Notes: a model not told the origin generated them from the sequence alone. Positions 32,747-43,636 are shown, numbered from the stretch's first letter. The stretch: 64,000 bases of DNA from Bacillus sp. NP157 (GCA_018889975.1 CP076546.1:930001-994000); one strand, 5' to 3'. Made by a program: numbers and translations.

Positions 32747-32904
32747 GGGCGCAGCGACCTCAAAACGGGGTGGGGATGTAGGGATGAGTATATGCCCATG
32801 CCAGCCACCGCGGCGTCTTGCGCGTGCCGACCTTTTCGTGCGTTTCGCCGTGCACGGGCATCCGGCGTTCGCCCACGCGCGCCGCGGCAGGCAAACTACC
32901 CGCC

Positions 32905-33807
32905 ATGCACCCGCTCCCCGCCAGCCGCGTCGTCCTGCCATCCACGGGTTGGCACAGCGTGCTCGACTTCCTCTGCGAACGCTTCCCCGCGATCGATCGC
33001 GCCACCTGGCAGTCGCGCATGGCACGCGGCCTGGTCGAAGGCCCGGACGGCCCACTCGACGCCGACGCGCCCTTCGTCCCGGGCCTGCCGCTGACCTACC
33101 GTCGCGAAGTCGCCGCCGAACCACGCATCCCGTTCGAGGAAACCCTGGTCTACGTCGACGACGACCTCGTCGTCGCCGACAAGCCGCATTTCCTCCCGGT
33201 GATGCCCGCCGGCGCGTACGTCGAGGAAACCCTGTCCGTGCGACTCGCCCGCCGGCTCGGCAACCCCGACCTCGTCGCGCTACACCGACTCGACCGCGCC
33301 ACCGCCGGCCTCGTGGTGTTCTCCGCACGCCCCTCCAGTCGCGACGCCTACACCCGGCTGTTCCGCGAACGACGCATCGAAAAGACCTACGAAGCCCTCG
33401 CGCCACCGCTGCCGGGCATCACGTTCCCCCATGTCCGCGAAAGCCGCCTCGACCGCGGCGAACCGTTCTTCCGCATGCAGGAAGTACCCGGCGAAGCCAA
33501 CGCACGCACCCTCATCGACGTGATCGAACGCGGGGCAGGGCAGTGGCTCTACCGACTGAATCCCGTGACCGGGCGCAAGCACCAGCTACGCGTGCACATG
33601 GCCTCGCTCGGCGCACCCATCGTGGGGGATGTGATGTATCCGGTGTTGCGCGAGGAGGCACCCGGCTTCACCGAACCGCTCGGCCTGCTGGCCCGCGAAC
33701 TACGCTTCGTCGATCCGTTGTCGGGGCATGAACAAGTCTTTAGAAGCGAACGCACGTTGCACGGCTCTGCTAAAATGCGCGTTCCCCCGCCGCCTCCGCC
33801 CGGATGA
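32905..33807 (+). CDS. RluA-family RNA pseudouridine synthase
   Basis: 300-residue enzyme that isomerises uridine to pseudouridine in rRNA or tRNA. The catalytic aspartate is Asp130 in HRLDRATAGLVVF. Other family landmarks are VYVDDDLVVADKPHFLPVMP, FRERRIEKTYEAL and the C-terminal NPVTGRKHQLRVHMASLG. An N-terminal S4-like segment (FLCERFPAIDRATWQSRMARG) may bind RNA. The last residues run into a proline stretch (MRVPPPPPPG), and the TGA overlaps the ATG of the next gene (ATGA at 33804-33807), indicating coupled translation with the MFS pump. Which uridine is modified cannot be told. Confidence 0.9.
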   Translation: MHPLPASRVVLPSTGWHSVLDFLCERFPAIDRATWQSRMARGLVEGPDGPLDADAPFVPGLPLTYRREVAAEPRIPFEETLVYVDDDLVVADKPHFLPVMPAGAYVEETLSVRLARRLGNPDLVALHRLDRATAGLVVFSARPSSRDAYTRLFRERRIEKTYEALAPPLPGITFPHVRESRLDRGEPFFRMQEVPGEANARTLIDVIERGAGQWLYRLNPVTGRKHQLRVHMASLGAPIVGDVMYPVLREEAPGFTEPLGLLARELRFVDPLSGHEQVFRSERTLHGSAKMRVPPPPPPG

Positions 33808-35201
33808 CCACCGCCCCTGGCTTTCGTACCGTTGCCCTGATCATCGCAAGCGCGATGTTCATGGAGCAGTTGGACGGCACGATCCTGGCGACCGCGCTGC
33901 CGGCGATGGCGGAATCGTTCGACGTCTCGCCGCTGCACATGAGCGTGGCGCTGACGTCCTACATGCTGAGCCTGGCCGTGTTCATCCCGGCCAGCGGCGC
34001 GATCGCCGACCGTTACGGTTCGCGCAACGTCTTCCGCGCAGCGATCGCCCTGTTCACCGTCGGCTCGATTCTGTGTGGTGTCGCCGGAAGCCTTCCGCTG
34101 CTGGTGTTGTCGCGCCTGTTGCAAGGCATCGGCGGCGCGATGATGGTACCGGTCGGGCGCCTGGTGTTGTTGCGCTCGGTGCCCAAGTCGGAACTGGTCA
34201 GCGCCATGTCCTGGCTGCTCGTCCCCGCGCTGATCGGCCCCGTCGTCGGCCCGCCGCTCGGCGGCTTCATCGTCACCTGGGTCTCGTGGCGCTGGATCTT
34301 CTACATCAACGTCCCGATCGGCCTCGCCGGCATGTGGCTCGCGACGAAGTACGTGCCCGACGTGCGCCTCACCGAACGCGTACCGTTCGACCGGATCGGC
34401 TTCGTCCTGTCCGGCATCTCGCTCTCGTGCCTGGTCTTCGGCCTGGAAATGGCCAGCCGCGGATCGTCGACGTTCTTCGGCTCCACCGGCCTGATCATCG
34501 CCGGCATGCTCGCGGGCGCCGGGTACCTGATGTACTCGCGACGCATCGCCAACCCCATCCTCGACATGTCGCTGATGCGCTTCACCACCTTCCGCCTCTC
34601 GGTGATCGCCGGCTCACTCACCCGCATCACCGCCGGCGCCGTACCCTTCCTGCTGCCACTGATGATGCAGCTCGGCTTCGGCCTGTCCGCCGCACACAGC
34701 GGCGTGATCACCTTCGTCTCCGCCCTCGGCGCCATGCTCATGAAAGCCACGGCCGCCCCCGTCCTGCGCCGCTGGGGCTTCCGCGCCACCCTGGTCTGGA
34801 ACGGCGTCTTCTCGATGATCTGCGTCGCCCTCTGCGCGCTATTCCGCCCCGACTGGCCCCTGTGGATCATCTACGCCGTACTGCTGCTCTCCGGCTTCTT
34901 CCAGTCACTACAGTTCAGCGCCTACAACACAGTCGCCTACGCCGACGTACCCAGCGAACGCTTCTCCAGCGCCACCAGCTTCTACACCACCTTCCAGCAA
35001 CTCATGCTCTCGCTAGGCATCTGCGTCGCCGCCGCCGCCCTCCACGTCTCCGTCGTCTGGCACGGCCGCGAACACGCCGCGCTACCCGACTTCAGCCTAG
35101 CCTTCCTCGTCGTCACCTTCATCTCGCTGATCGCCGCCCCGGTATGCGCCTTGCTGCCGAAAAACGCCGGCGCCGAAATGAGCGGGCATCGCGGGCGGTA
35201 A
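33804..35201 (+). CDS. MFS transporter, DHA2 (EmrB/QacA-like) family
   Basis: 465-residue proton-driven efflux pump of the inner membrane. The opening LIIASAMFMEQLDGTILATA is the DHA2 D1 motif in helix 1. Motif A appears as GAIADRYGSRNVF between helices 2 and 3, and antiporter motif C as GPVVGPPLGGFI in helix 5. A basic, Arg-rich loop (SRRIAN) separates the two halves, and about 14 hydrophobic segments can be drawn. It overlaps the pseudouridine synthase by 4 bp. No regulator or membrane-fusion partner is adjacent. The substrate is unknown; drugs or toxic metabolites are typical. Confidence 0.9.
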   Translation: MTTAPGFRTVALIIASAMFMEQLDGTILATALPAMAESFDVSPLHMSVALTSYMLSLAVFIPASGAIADRYGSRNVFRAAIALFTVGSILCGVAGSLPLLVLSRLLQGIGGAMMVPVGRLVLLRSVPKSELVSAMSWLLVPALIGPVVGPPLGGFIVTWVSWRWIFYINVPIGLAGMWLATKYVPDVRLTERVPFDRIGFVLSGISLSCLVFGLEMASRGSSTFFGSTGLIIAGMLAGAGYLMYSRRIANPILDMSLMRFTTFRLSVIAGSLTRITAGAVPFLLPLMMQLGFGLSAAHSGVITFVSALGAMLMKATAAPVLRRWGFRATLVWNGVFSMICVALCALFRPDWPLWIIYAVLLLSGFFQSLQFSAYNTVAYADVPSERFSSATSFYTTFQQLMLSLGICVAAAALHVSVVWHGREHAALPDFSLAFLVVTFISLIAAPVCALLPKNAGAEMSGHRGR

Positions 35202-35294
35202 GCCATGCGCGATGCCATCGCGAAAACAATCGCGATGTCTGTTGGCTGTTCGCGCGGGTATTTCCAGGTTGCGGCTGCGCCGCCGTGTTTTGGT

Positions 35295-35316
35295 TCGCGC
35301 GCAGGCGCGCTCCTAC
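35295..35316 (-). repeat. REP palindrome (GTAG family)
   Basis: Canonical copy; boundary of composite copy D. Confidence 0.9.
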
Positions 35317-35548
35317 AGGAGCCCGCCGCCGGTGCCGTGGCTGTCCAACCCAGCCCGCGGCACGGATGAGGAGAGCCCTCGGTGCCTACCCTCGAGGCGA
35401 GTTCCGCACAAGCGAGTGCCCGTAGGGCAATAGGTACATGGGCCGCGGCTGCGGCCAACCTTGTCGAGCGCGGAGGACCTGTCTGAGCAGCGAGGGTAGG
35501 CAGCGAGGGCTGTCCTGCGGCAAGGCCCGAGCGCCGCGGGGACGGCAT

Positions 35549-35570
35549 TCGCGCGCAGGCGCGCTCCTAC
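35549..35570 (-). repeat. REP palindrome (GTAG family)
   Basis: Canonical copy; second boundary of composite copy D. Confidence 0.9.
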
Positions 35571-35580
35571 AGGGGCGGCG

Positions 35581-35623
35581 GTTCGGCCGGAGGCCGCGGG
35601 GCATGCGCCGCAACGCGGCGAAC
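35581..35623. repeat. Second extragenic palindrome, GTTCG...CGAAC type
   Basis: A 43-bp homologue of 5593-5636, again between a composite-element REP and a minus-strand stop codon (aat). Confidence 0.65.
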
Positions 35624-35626
35624 CGC

Positions 35627-36343
35627 TTAGATCGACGGCAGCGGCACCGCCGCCTTGATCCACGAACCCGGCGCGCCCGGCATCGCCGCCAGGCGACGCG
35701 CCTGCGCCACGAACTGACGACGCGGCACCTCGACCGCACCCATCGACAACAAATGCGAATTCGTCACCTGCGCATCCATCAGCGGAAAACCCCAGCCATG
35801 CAACAGCTGGCACAACCCCGCCAACGCCACCTTCGACCCCCCCGGCTGCGCACTGAACATCGACTCACCACAAAACAACCGACCCACCGCCACGCCGTAG
35901 ATACCACCCACCAGCGAGCCGCGATCCCACACCTCCACGCTATGCGCATGCCCCAGCCGATGCAGCTCCTGGTAGGCAGCCATCATCTCCTCGGTGATCC
36001 ACGTCCCCGGCTGGCCATTGCGCGGCGCCGCGCACGCACGCATCACCCGCGAAAACGACGTATCGGCCGTCAGCCGCCACGACGACTTCGCCAGCTGCTT
36101 ACGCATGCTCCGGCTCAGGTGCACGCCATCGGTACGGAACACGCAACGCGGATCCGGCGACCACCACAGGATCGGCTCGTCCTCGTTGAACCACGGGAAC
36201 ACCCCCTGCGCATACGCGGCCAGCAGGCGTTCGGCCGACAGGTCGCCGCCCCACGCGAGCAGGCCATTGGGTTCCTCCAGAGCCTGTTCGGCATCCGGGA
36301 ACAGGTGGGGGCGGGCAGGGTGGAGCTGGGGCAGGCGAATCAT
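35627..36343 (-). CDS. aat: Leucyl/phenylalanyl-tRNA-protein transferase
   Basis: 238-residue N-end-rule enzyme that transfers Leu or Phe from tRNA to the N-terminus of proteins starting with Arg or Lys, marking them for ClpAP. Signatures include FPDAEQALEEPNGLLAWGGDL, the GVFPWFNEDEPILWWSPDPR block, HSVEVWD and LVGGIYGVAVGRLFCGESMF. Length is normal for the family. Its ATG overlaps the TGA of the upstream FemAB-like gene (ATGA, 36340-36343), the last step of a trxB-FemAB-aat operon. It ends next to a palindromic element. Confidence 0.96.
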   Translation of the reverse strand: MIRLPQLHPARPHLFPDAEQALEEPNGLLAWGGDLSAERLLAAYAQGVFPWFNEDEPILWWSPDPRCVFRTDGVHLSRSMRKQLAKSSWRLTADTSFSRVMRACAAPRNGQPGTWITEEMMAAYQELHRLGHAHSVEVWDRGSLVGGIYGVAVGRLFCGESMFSAQPGGSKVALAGLCQLLHGWGFPLMDAQVTNSHLLSMGAVEVPRRQFVAQARRLAAMPGAPGSWIKAAVPLPSI

Positions 36344-37473
36344 CGTTCCGCGTAAGGCGAATGAGTCAGCAACTCGGCGCGGTAAGCCTCGCGGTGTTCG
36401 GCCTCATGTTCAAGCGCCTCGGCCACGGCACGGCGAAAACCGTCGTGGGCGATGTAGTGGCGCGAATGGGTCAGCGTTGGCAGGAAGCCACGGGCCAGCT
36501 TGTGCTCGCCCTGCGCGCCGGGTTCGAAACGGGACAGCCCTTCGGCGATGGCGTACTCGATGCCGCGGTAGTAACACAGCTCGAAATGCAGGCCGGAGAC
36601 CTCGACGCTCGCGCCCCAGTAACGCCCGTACAACGCATCGCCGCCGCGCATGAACAGCGCCATGGCGACGATATCGCGATCGTCGCGCGCCATCGCCACC
36701 TGCACCTGGTTGCCCATGCTGCGGCCGAGGTACTGGAAGAAGCGGGCGGTCAGCGCCGCGTGGTTGCCCTTCATGTCGAAGGTCAGCTCGTACAAGCCGT
36801 GGATCTGCCGCCATTCGGCATCCGACAACGTATCGCCCGCGCGCATCTCCAGGGTCAAGCCGGAGGCCTGGGCATAGCCGCGTTCCTGGCGGATGTTCTT
36901 CCGCTTCTTCGCGGTCAGCGCGGCGAGGAAATCGTCGAAGCCCGTGTAGCCGCGGTTATGCCAGTGGAACTGATAGTCGGCCCGGACCAGCCAGCGGTCG
37001 TCGAAGGCGTGCAGGTCGGCTTCGGGCAGGAAATTGGCGTGGATCGAGGACAGCCCAAGGCGGTCGGCCTCGTCGACCAGGGCGGCCGTGAGCTGGTTAC
37101 GCAGGATGTCGGCGGCGACGCCTTCGCGCACCAGCAGGCGCGGCCCGGGCACGGGTGAGTAGGGCGAGGCGACCAGCATCTTCGGGTAGTACTGGCCGCC
37201 GGCGCGTTCCCACGCGGCCGCCCAGCTCCAGTCAAAGACGAACTCGCCGTGCGAATTGCCCTTCAGGTAGGTCGGGGCGGCGGCGACCAGCCGGCCCTGC
37301 TCGTAAATGGCCAGGTGGTAGGGCGCCCAGCCGTAGTCCTCGCGCAGGCAACCCTTCGACTCCATCCCGTGCAGGAAGGCGTGCGACACGAACGGGTTGC
37401 CGTCCGGGACGAGCGCGTCCCAGTCGGCGGCGGGGACGCTGCCCAGGCCTCGCAGGAAACGGACGTCGGTCAT
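36340..37473 (-). CDS. GNAT/FemAB-like acyltransferase (DUF482, peptidogalycan-biosynthesis family)
   Basis: 377-residue cytosolic protein of the FemAB_like (PF04339) family. Visible hallmarks are NPFVSHAFLHGMESKGC, PTYLKGNSHGEFVFDWSWA, LTAKKRKNIRQERGYA, YLGRSMGNQVQV and the C-terminal GAQGEHKLARGFLPT with HSRHYI. The fold is a GNAT-like acyltransferase pair. Despite the database name its substrate is not known. It lies between trxB and aat, sharing a 4-bp ATGA overlap with aat, which suggests a link to protein quality control or tRNA-dependent aminoacyl transfer (inference). Confidence 0.85.
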   Translation of the reverse strand: MTDVRFLRGLGSVPAADWDALVPDGNPFVSHAFLHGMESKGCLREDYGWAPYHLAIYEQGRLVAAAPTYLKGNSHGEFVFDWSWAAAWERAGGQYYPKMLVASPYSPVPGPRLLVREGVAADILRNQLTAALVDEADRLGLSSIHANFLPEADLHAFDDRWLVRADYQFHWHNRGYTGFDDFLAALTAKKRKNIRQERGYAQASGLTLEMRAGDTLSDAEWRQIHGLYELTFDMKGNHAALTARFFQYLGRSMGNQVQVAMARDDRDIVAMALFMRGGDALYGRYWGASVEVSGLHFELCYYRGIEYAIAEGLSRFEPGAQGEHKLARGFLPTLTHSRHYIAHDGFRRAVAEALEHEAEHREAYRAELLTHSPYAER

Positions 37474-37481
37474 GGCAGGCA

Positions 37482-37507
37482 GCCCCGCGCGGCGGGGCGC
37501 GCGGGGC
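37482..37507. other. GC-rich hairpin between trxB and the FemAB-like gene
   Basis: A 9-bp stem GCCCCGCGC (37482-37490) with 37499-37507 and an 8-nt loop, in the 43-bp intergenic gap. It could limit read-through from trxB or stabilise its mRNA; there is no T-run. Confidence 0.45.
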
Positions 37508-37516
37508 CGGGGCCCA

Positions 37517-38509
<993 letters not shown>

Positions 38510-38690
38510 TCAGTCGTACCGCTCGCCTCTTGCGGCAGGAAGCTAACGCCGTGTCGAGGTTCCGCGAGATTGCGTCGACCCGGAAGAATGGGGAAGACGA
38601 GTGTGCGATTCAAGACATTCCGCTTTATGCCGGTGGCCACCATGTCCCCACATGGGGGCTTAATTCTGTACTTTCAGGATCTTCCTCAAG

Positions 38691-39755
38691 ATGCGCATTG
38701 GTATCCCCTCCGAAACCAAGACCCTCGAAGGCCGCGTGGCCCTCATTCCCGCCGCCGCGGCCGACCTGGTCCATCGTGGCCATGAGGTCTTCATCCAGTC
38801 CGGCGCCGGCACCAAGAGCGGCTACGCGGACAGCGACTATTCGGCCCTCGGCGTCACCGTGGTGCCCGACGCCGCCGCCCTGTACGAAAAGGGCGAGCTG
38901 ATCGTCAAGGTCAAGGAGCCGATCGAAGGCGATCTCAAGCTGCTCAAGAAGCACCACCTGCTGTTCTGCTACCTGCACCTGGCCGCCGAGCCGGCGCTCA
39001 CCAAGAGCCTGCTGGACATCGGCCTGACCGGCATCGCCTTCGAGTCGGTGGACGAAAACGGCCTGCTGCCCCTGCTGCTGCCGATGTCGGTCATCGCCGG
39101 CCGCATCGCCACCCAGATCGGCACGACCCTCCTGCACCAGCCCAACGGTGGCAAGGGCAAGCTGCTCGGCGGCATGGCCTCCACCCCGCGTGGCAAGGTC
39201 GTGGTGCTCGGCGCCGGCGCCGCCGGTGGCAACGCTGCCGCCCTGGCCGCCCAGGCCGGTGCCAACGTGGTGGTGTTCGACAAGCGCCAGGACCGCCTCG
39301 CCGAGATGATGGCGATGGGCCCGAACGTCACCGCGCTGTACCCGTACGAGTCGTCGGTGGCCGAGGAAGTGCGTACCGCCGACATCGTCGTCGGCGCCGT
39401 GCTGATCCCGTCCGCCAAGGCCCCGCGCGTGGTCACCGAAGCCATGGTCAAGACGATGGAGAAGGGCTCGGTGCTCGTCGACATCTCGATCGACCAGGGC
39501 GGCTGCTTCGAAACCTCGCGTCCGACCACCTGGAAGGAACCGACCTACGAAGTGCACGGCGTGACGCATTTCTGCGTGACCAACATGCCGGGCGCCGTGC
39601 CGCAGACCTCGTCCACCGCCATCTCGGCGGCCATCCTGCCGTACGTGCAGCGCCTGGCGTCGGGCAACGAGTGGCGCGACTACGCCCCGCTGGCCGCCGG
39701 CATCAATATCGAAGGCGGCAAGCTGATGCACCCGGCGCTTCAGGGCATGGCATGA
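38691..39755 (+). CDS. ald: Alanine dehydrogenase
   Basis: 354-residue NAD-dependent enzyme interconverting L-alanine with pyruvate and ammonia. It begins with the family hallmark [20 protein letters not shown]. The substrate-binding VKVKEP follows at about 72-77, the Rossmann loop [13 protein letters not shown] at about 168-180, and the C-terminal [16 protein letters not shown] motif. The 210-bp gap upstream contains a short CCCCACATGGGG palindrome but no confidently assigned promoter. It precedes ftsK by only 32 bp; the FtsK leader region is therefore short and partial cotranscription is possible. Confidence 0.95.
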   Translation: MRIGIPSETKTLEGRVALIPAAAADLVHRGHEVFIQSGAGTKSGYADSDYSALGVTVVPDAAALYEKGELIVKVKEPIEGDLKLLKKHHLLFCYLHLAAEPALTKSLLDIGLTGIAFESVDENGLLPLLLPMSVIAGRIATQIGTTLLHQPNGGKGKLLGGMASTPRGKVVVLGAGAAGGNAAALAAQAGANVVVFDKRQDRLAEMMAMGPNVTALYPYESSVAEEVRTADIVVGAVLIPSAKAPRVVTEAMVKTMEKGSVLVDISIDQGGCFETSRPTTWKEPTYEVHGVTHFCVTNMPGAVPQTSSTAISAAILPYVQRLASGNEWRDYAPLAAGINIEGGKLMHPALQGMA

Positions 39756-39787
39756 TGCCCCGGTCCAAGACCGAAGTGGTTCGCTAA

Positions 39788-42133
39788 GTGGCGCGCAGCG
39801 CGAAAGTAGTAAAAAAACAGGCCCGGGCGAAGGCCCAGGCACAGCAGGAGGGCTTGAGCGAGGAGCTCAAGCGCCGCCTGCGCGAAGCGGGGGCACTCTT
39901 GCTGCTCCCGCTCGCGCTGTACCTGCTGGTGTGCCTGCTCAGCTATAACGACCAGGATCCCAGCTGGGGTCACATGGGCGTGGCTGAGCACGCCACCAAC
40001 TTCGGTGGCGCGGTGGGGGCGAACATCGCCAACCTGCTGCGCTACATCTTCGGCCTGGTCTCTTATTTCTTTCCGCTGCTGCTGCTTGCCCTGGGCATCC
40101 AGGTCATCCGCCACCGCGGCGAGCGCGTGGTCCAGCCCTGGGAACCTTCCCTGCGGCTGATCGGCTTCGTGTTCTTCTTCATCACGGCGCCGGCCCTGGT
40201 CTACCTGAATGTCGATTCGCCGATCCTGCCGGAAGGCCCGGGCGGCATCGTCGGCAAATGGGTAGGCAACGGCCTGCATCGTGCGTTTGGCGATAAGGGT
40301 GCACCGCTGCTGTTGCTGGCGGTGTGCCTGATCGCGATCACGCTGGCCACCGGCCTGTCGTGGTTCAAACTGATGGATTCAACCGGCGAGCTGGTCATGA
40401 AGATCGGCGGCTGGTTCGGCGGCAAGGTGCGCCAGGCCCCCGAGGTCATGGCGGCCCGTTCCGCCCGCGCCGAGCGCGAGGTGGTGAAGAAGGCCGAGGC
40501 GGTCAAGCAGGCCAGGCGCGAGCCCGTCCGCATCGAGACCCCGGCGCCGATGGTCGTAAAGAGCGACCGTGCCGTCCGCGAAAACCAGATTCCCCTGTTC
40601 ACCGGCGCGTCGATGGATGGCGAGATTCCGCCGTTGTCGCTGCTGGACGAAGCCCCGCCGCAGGGCCCGGGCTATTCGGAAGAAACCCTCGAGGTGCTCT
40701 CGCGCCAAGTCGAGCTGAAGCTGCGCGACTTCCGCGTGGAAGCCCGCGTGGCCGGCGTCTACCCGGGCCCGGTGATCACCCGTTTCGAGCTGGAGCCCGC
40801 CGCCGGCGTCCGCGGCAGCCAGGTCTCCAGCCTGGACAAGGACATCGCCCGCGGCCTGTCCGTGGTCAGCGTGCGCGTGGTCGACGTCATTCCCGGCAAG
40901 AACGTCATCGGCCTGGAAATCCCCAACACCAAGAAGCAGATCGTCTACCTCTCGGAGATCCTCAAGTCCGAGCGCTACGACCAGGTGAAGTCGCCGCTGG
41001 CGCTGGCCCTGGGCAAGGACATCGGCGGCAAGGCGGTGGTCACCGACCTCGCCAAGATGCCCCACCTGCTGGTCGCCGGTACCACCGGTTCGGGTAAGTC
41101 CGTGGCGGTGAACGCCATGGTGCTGAGCCTGCTCTACAAGAGCAGCCCGAAAGACGTGCGCATGATCATGATCGACCCGAAGATGCTGGAGCTCTCCGTT
41201 TACGAGGGCATCCCGCACCTGCTCGCGCCGGTCGTCACCGACATGAAGGAAGCCGCCAACGCGCTGCGCTGGTGCGTGGCCGAGATGGAGCGCCGCTACA
41301 AGCTGATGGCCGCGGTGGGCGTGCGTAACCTCGGCGGCTTCAACAAGAAGGTGCAGGAAGCGGAGAAGGGCGGCCAGCCGTTGCTGGATCCGCTGTTCCG
41401 CGCCAACCCGGACATGCCGGGCATGGTCGCCGAACCGCTCGAGCCGCTGCCGCACATCGTCATCATCATCGACGAATTCGCCGACATGATGATGATCGTC
41501 GGCAAGAAGGTCGAAGAGCTGATCGCCCGCCTCGCGCAGAAGGCGCGTGCGGCCGGCGTGCACCTGATCCTGGCCACCCAGCGTCCGTCCGTGGACGTCA
41601 TCACCGGCCTGATCAAGGCGAACATCCCCACCCGCATCGCGTTCCAGGTGTCGTCGAAGATCGATTCGCGGACCATCCTAGACCAGTCCGGCGCGGAAGC
41701 CCTGCTCGGCCACGGCGACATGCTCTACCTGCCGCCGGGCACGGCCACGCCCGAACGCGTGCACGGTGCCTTCGTGGACGACCACGAGGTGCACAACGTC
41801 GTCGAGTGGCTGCGTGCGCAGGGTGCGCCGAACTATATCGAAGGCGTGCTGGAGGAAGTGCAGAGCACCTCCGACGGCAAGATCATCAACGACGCCGGCC
41901 TGCCGCAGGAAGCCGACGGCGATGGCGACAGCGACAACGCGTTGTACGACCGCGCCGTGCGCGTGGTGACCGAGACGCGCCGCGCCTCCATCTCCGGCGT
42001 GCAACGCCACCTGCGCATCGGCTACAACCGCGCCGCCCGCCTCGTCGAACAGATGGAGCAGGACGGCATCGTCAGCGCGCCCCAGCACAACGGCAATCGC
42101 GAAGTGCTGGCACCGCCGCCCCCGAAGGACTGA
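39788..42133 (+). CDS. ftsK: DNA translocase FtsK
   Basis: 781-residue septal DNA pump that clears chromosomes from the division site and activates XerCD at dif. The N-terminal 200 residues hold about four membrane helices ([21 protein letters not shown] onwards). A short Glu/Arg/Lys linker replaces the very long Pro/Gln linker of E. coli FtsK (1,329 residues). The motor has Walker [10 protein letters not shown] at about 434-442 and Walker [11 protein letters not shown] near 557. The C-terminal gamma winged helix ([24 protein letters not shown]) reads KOPS. Translation starts at GTG. It is followed after 3 bp by a 142-residue gene, then lolA, as often seen in gammaproteobacteria. Confidence 0.97.
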   Translation: MARSAKVVKKQARAKAQAQQEGLSEELKRRLREAGALLLLPLALYLLVCLLSYNDQDPSWGHMGVAEHATNFGGAVGANIANLLRYIFGLVSYFFPLLLLALGIQVIRHRGERVVQPWEPSLRLIGFVFFFITAPALVYLNVDSPILPEGPGGIVGKWVGNGLHRAFGDKGAPLLLLAVCLIAITLATGLSWFKLMDSTGELVMKIGGWFGGKVRQAPEVMAARSARAEREVVKKAEAVKQARREPVRIETPAPMVVKSDRAVRENQIPLFTGASMDGEIPPLSLLDEAPPQGPGYSEETLEVLSRQVELKLRDFRVEARVAGVYPGPVITRFELEPAAGVRGSQVSSLDKDIARGLSVVSVRVVDVIPGKNVIGLEIPNTKKQIVYLSEILKSERYDQVKSPLALALGKDIGGKAVVTDLAKMPHLLVAGTTGSGKSVAVNAMVLSLLYKSSPKDVRMIMIDPKMLELSVYEGIPHLLAPVVTDMKEAANALRWCVAEMERRYKLMAAVGVRNLGGFNKKVQEAEKGGQPLLDPLFRANPDMPGMVAEPLEPLPHIVIIIDEFADMMMIVGKKVEELIARLAQKARAAGVHLILATQRPSVDVITGLIKANIPTRIAFQVSSKIDSRTILDQSGAEALLGHGDMLYLPPGTATPERVHGAFVDDHEVHNVVEWLRAQGAPNYIEGVLEEVQSTSDGKIINDAGLPQEADGDGDSDNALYDRAVRVVTETRRASISGVQRHLRIGYNRAARLVEQMEQDGIVSAPQHNGNREVLAPPPPKD

Positions 42134-42136
42134 CCC

Positions 42137-42565
42137 ATGAATGCCCTGAAGCCGGGTGCGCTGCGCCAGCGCCCCTGGAGCCTGCTCGTCACCGGTGACC
42201 TCAAACCCACCCGTGAAGTGCTGGACGAGGTCGAAAACGTGTTCGAGCTGAACCCGTCGATCCCCGGCCTCGAGCTGCGCGGCGCCGACGGTACCACCTG
42301 CACCCTGGTCCGCGAATACCCCGCCGGCCACACCGCCGAAGTCGACGACGCGCTGGAAGTGATCTTCGCCGAGCAGGGCGAGATCGCCGAAATCGTCGTG
42401 CTCGGCCAGGAAGCCCGCCCCGCCCACGTCGCCACCCGCAGCGCGCCTTACTGGCACCGCGACGGCAAGGCCATCGCGGACATCAGCGAGAAGATGGAGG
42501 CGGGGGAGATCTCGCCGGCTGAGGCTATTGATATGTTGAAGTCGTTGTTTGAGGTGGGTGGGTGA
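42137..42565 (+). CDS. Hypothetical protein in the ftsK-lolA cluster
   Basis: 142-residue soluble acidic protein, starting MNALKPGALRQRPWSLLVTG. There is no signal peptide or membrane segment. It contains a repeated beta-alpha-beta-like pattern (PSIPGLELRGADGTTCTLVR and GEIAEIVVLGQEARPAH), and a C-terminal helix KMEAGEISPAEAIDMLKSLF that looks like a short oligomerisation or docking helix. The ATG is 3 bp after the ftsK stop, so translation is likely coupled to ftsK. No known family is recognised; a role near division or DNA translocation is inferred from position only. Confidence 0.7.
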   Translation: MNALKPGALRQRPWSLLVTGDLKPTREVLDEVENVFELNPSIPGLELRGADGTTCTLVREYPAGHTAEVDDALEVIFAEQGEIAEIVVLGQEARPAHVATRSAPYWHRDGKAIADISEKMEAGEISPAEAIDMLKSLFEVGG

Positions 42566-42661
42566 AGCGTCAATGGTTAAGCGTTAGCTGTGTAGGCTGG
42601 CGCCGGACCGTATGCTCCGCTCCGTTCGCCGGCGGTTACTGACGATTGACCATTTACGCTT
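42565..42661. repeat. Imperfect 22-bp inverted repeat between hypothetical gene and lolA
   Basis: AAGCGTCAATGGTTAAGCGTTA (42565-42586) is approximately the complement of 42640-42661. The 53-bp centre is GC-rich (TAGGCTGGCGCC...CGCCGGCGG). It resembles a miniature inverted-repeat element and is not part of the REP family. It ends 41 bp before lolA. Confidence 0.55.
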
Positions 42662-42702
42662 TACCGAGCCACTCTCCGCACGAATCCTCGAGACTGCCCC
42701 CC

Positions 42703-43353
42703 ATGAAACGTTTCCTGCTTGCCGCTTCCCTTTCCCTGCTTGCCTTGCCTGCGTTTGCGGCGGGTCCGGCGCGTGAGCGGCTGGATGCGTTTGCGAAGGG
42801 GCTGCATTCGTTGACGGGGCGGTTTAGCCAGACCTTGTTCGACGTGAATGGTGGGCCGGGGAAGACCTCGACGGGCGTGGTGTCGCTGGAGGCGCCGCGG
42901 CAGTTCCGTTGGGAGGTGTTGTCGCCGAGCAAGCAGACGATCGTCGCGGACGGTAGCCGGGTGTGGCTGTATGACCCGGACCTGGACCAGGTGACGGTGC
43001 GTAAGCAGAGCACGGAGGAGGCGCAGAGTCCGCTGACGGTGCTGACGGATCTGTCGCAGCTGGACAAGGGTTTCTTCAAGGTGGCGGAGCAGGGCGAGCA
43101 CGACGGGATGCAGTGGCTGCGTCTGTCGTCGACGTCGAAGGATCCGGCGTTCGATTACGCGGATCTTGGTTTCGATGCGGGTGGCCTGGCGCGGATGGAG
43201 TTCAAGGATCAGCTGGGTAATACGACGCGGATTCTGTTCACGGGCTGGCAGAAGAATGTGGCGCTTCCGGCGGAGACGTTCAATTTCGTGCCGCCGAAGG
43301 GTGCCGACGTGATCGGCGACGCCCCCGTCCTCCAGACCCAACCCGTCCACTAA
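42703..43353 (+). CDS. lolA: Outer-membrane lipoprotein carrier LolA
   Basis: 216-residue periplasmic chaperone that takes lipoproteins from LolCDE to LolB at the outer membrane. The signal peptide is MKRFLLAASLSLLALPAFAA. The mature protein shows the LolA pattern: RLDAFAKGLHSLTGRFSQ, then the WEVLSPSKQTIVADG strand region, VWLYDPDLDQVTVR and FVPPKGADVIGD near the end. Its third-position base use is shifted toward G and T compared with the C-rich ftsK. The ftsK-lolA-rarA neighbourhood is conserved in gammaproteobacteria, but here several unrelated genes and a composite REP element separate lolA from rarA. Confidence 0.95.
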   Translation: MKRFLLAASLSLLALPAFAAGPARERLDAFAKGLHSLTGRFSQTLFDVNGGPGKTSTGVVSLEAPRQFRWEVLSPSKQTIVADGSRVWLYDPDLDQVTVRKQSTEEAQSPLTVLTDLSQLDKGFFKVAEQGEHDGMQWLRLSSTSKDPAFDYADLGFDAGGLARMEFKDQLGNTTRILFTGWQKNVALPAETFNFVPPKGADVIGDAPVLQTQPVH

Positions 43354-43368
43354 CCGCCCTGGCGCTCT

Positions 43369-43390
43369 GTAGGAGCGCGCCTGCGCGCGA
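43369..43390 (+). repeat. REP palindrome (GTAG family)
   Basis: Canonical copy; left boundary of composite copy E. Confidence 0.9.
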
Positions 43391-43614
43391 ATGCCGTCCG
43401 CGCGGCGCTCGGGCCTGCACGCAGGACAGCCCTCGCTGCCTACCCTCGCTGCTCAGACAGGTCCTCCGCGCTCGACAAGGTTGGCCGCAGCCGCGGCCCA
43501 TGTACTTATTGCCCTACGGGCGCTCGCTTGTGCGGAACTCGCCTCGAGGGTAGGCACCGAGGGCTCTCCTCCATCTTGCCGCGAACTGGGTTGGACAGCT
43601 GCCAGGCGGCCCCT

Positions 43615-43636
43615 GTAGGAGCGCGCCTGCGCGCGA
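43615..43636 (+). repeat. REP palindrome (GTAG family)
   Basis: Canonical copy; right boundary of composite copy E. Confidence 0.9.

Larger units (their letters stand above)
35295..35570 (-). repeat. Composite REP-bounded element, copy D
   Basis: A 276-bp unit with direct REPs at 35295-35316 and 35549-35570. The inverted-repeat arms are 35374-35394 and 35491-35511 and carry one unpaired change (GGCAGCG instead of GGCACCG). It shares that change and almost its whole core with copy E, so D and E form a subfamily. It lies between the convergent MFS and aat genes. Confidence 0.85.
43369..43636 (+). repeat. Composite REP-bounded element, copy E
   Basis: A 268-bp unit with direct REPs at 43369-43390 and 43615-43636. 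The inverted-repeat arms are 43428-43448 (with the CTCGCTGCC variant) and 43545-43565. The core is nearly identical to copy D in reverse orientation. It starts 15 bp after the lolA stop. The following 166 bp to the next gene contain no recognised feature. Confidence 0.85.
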
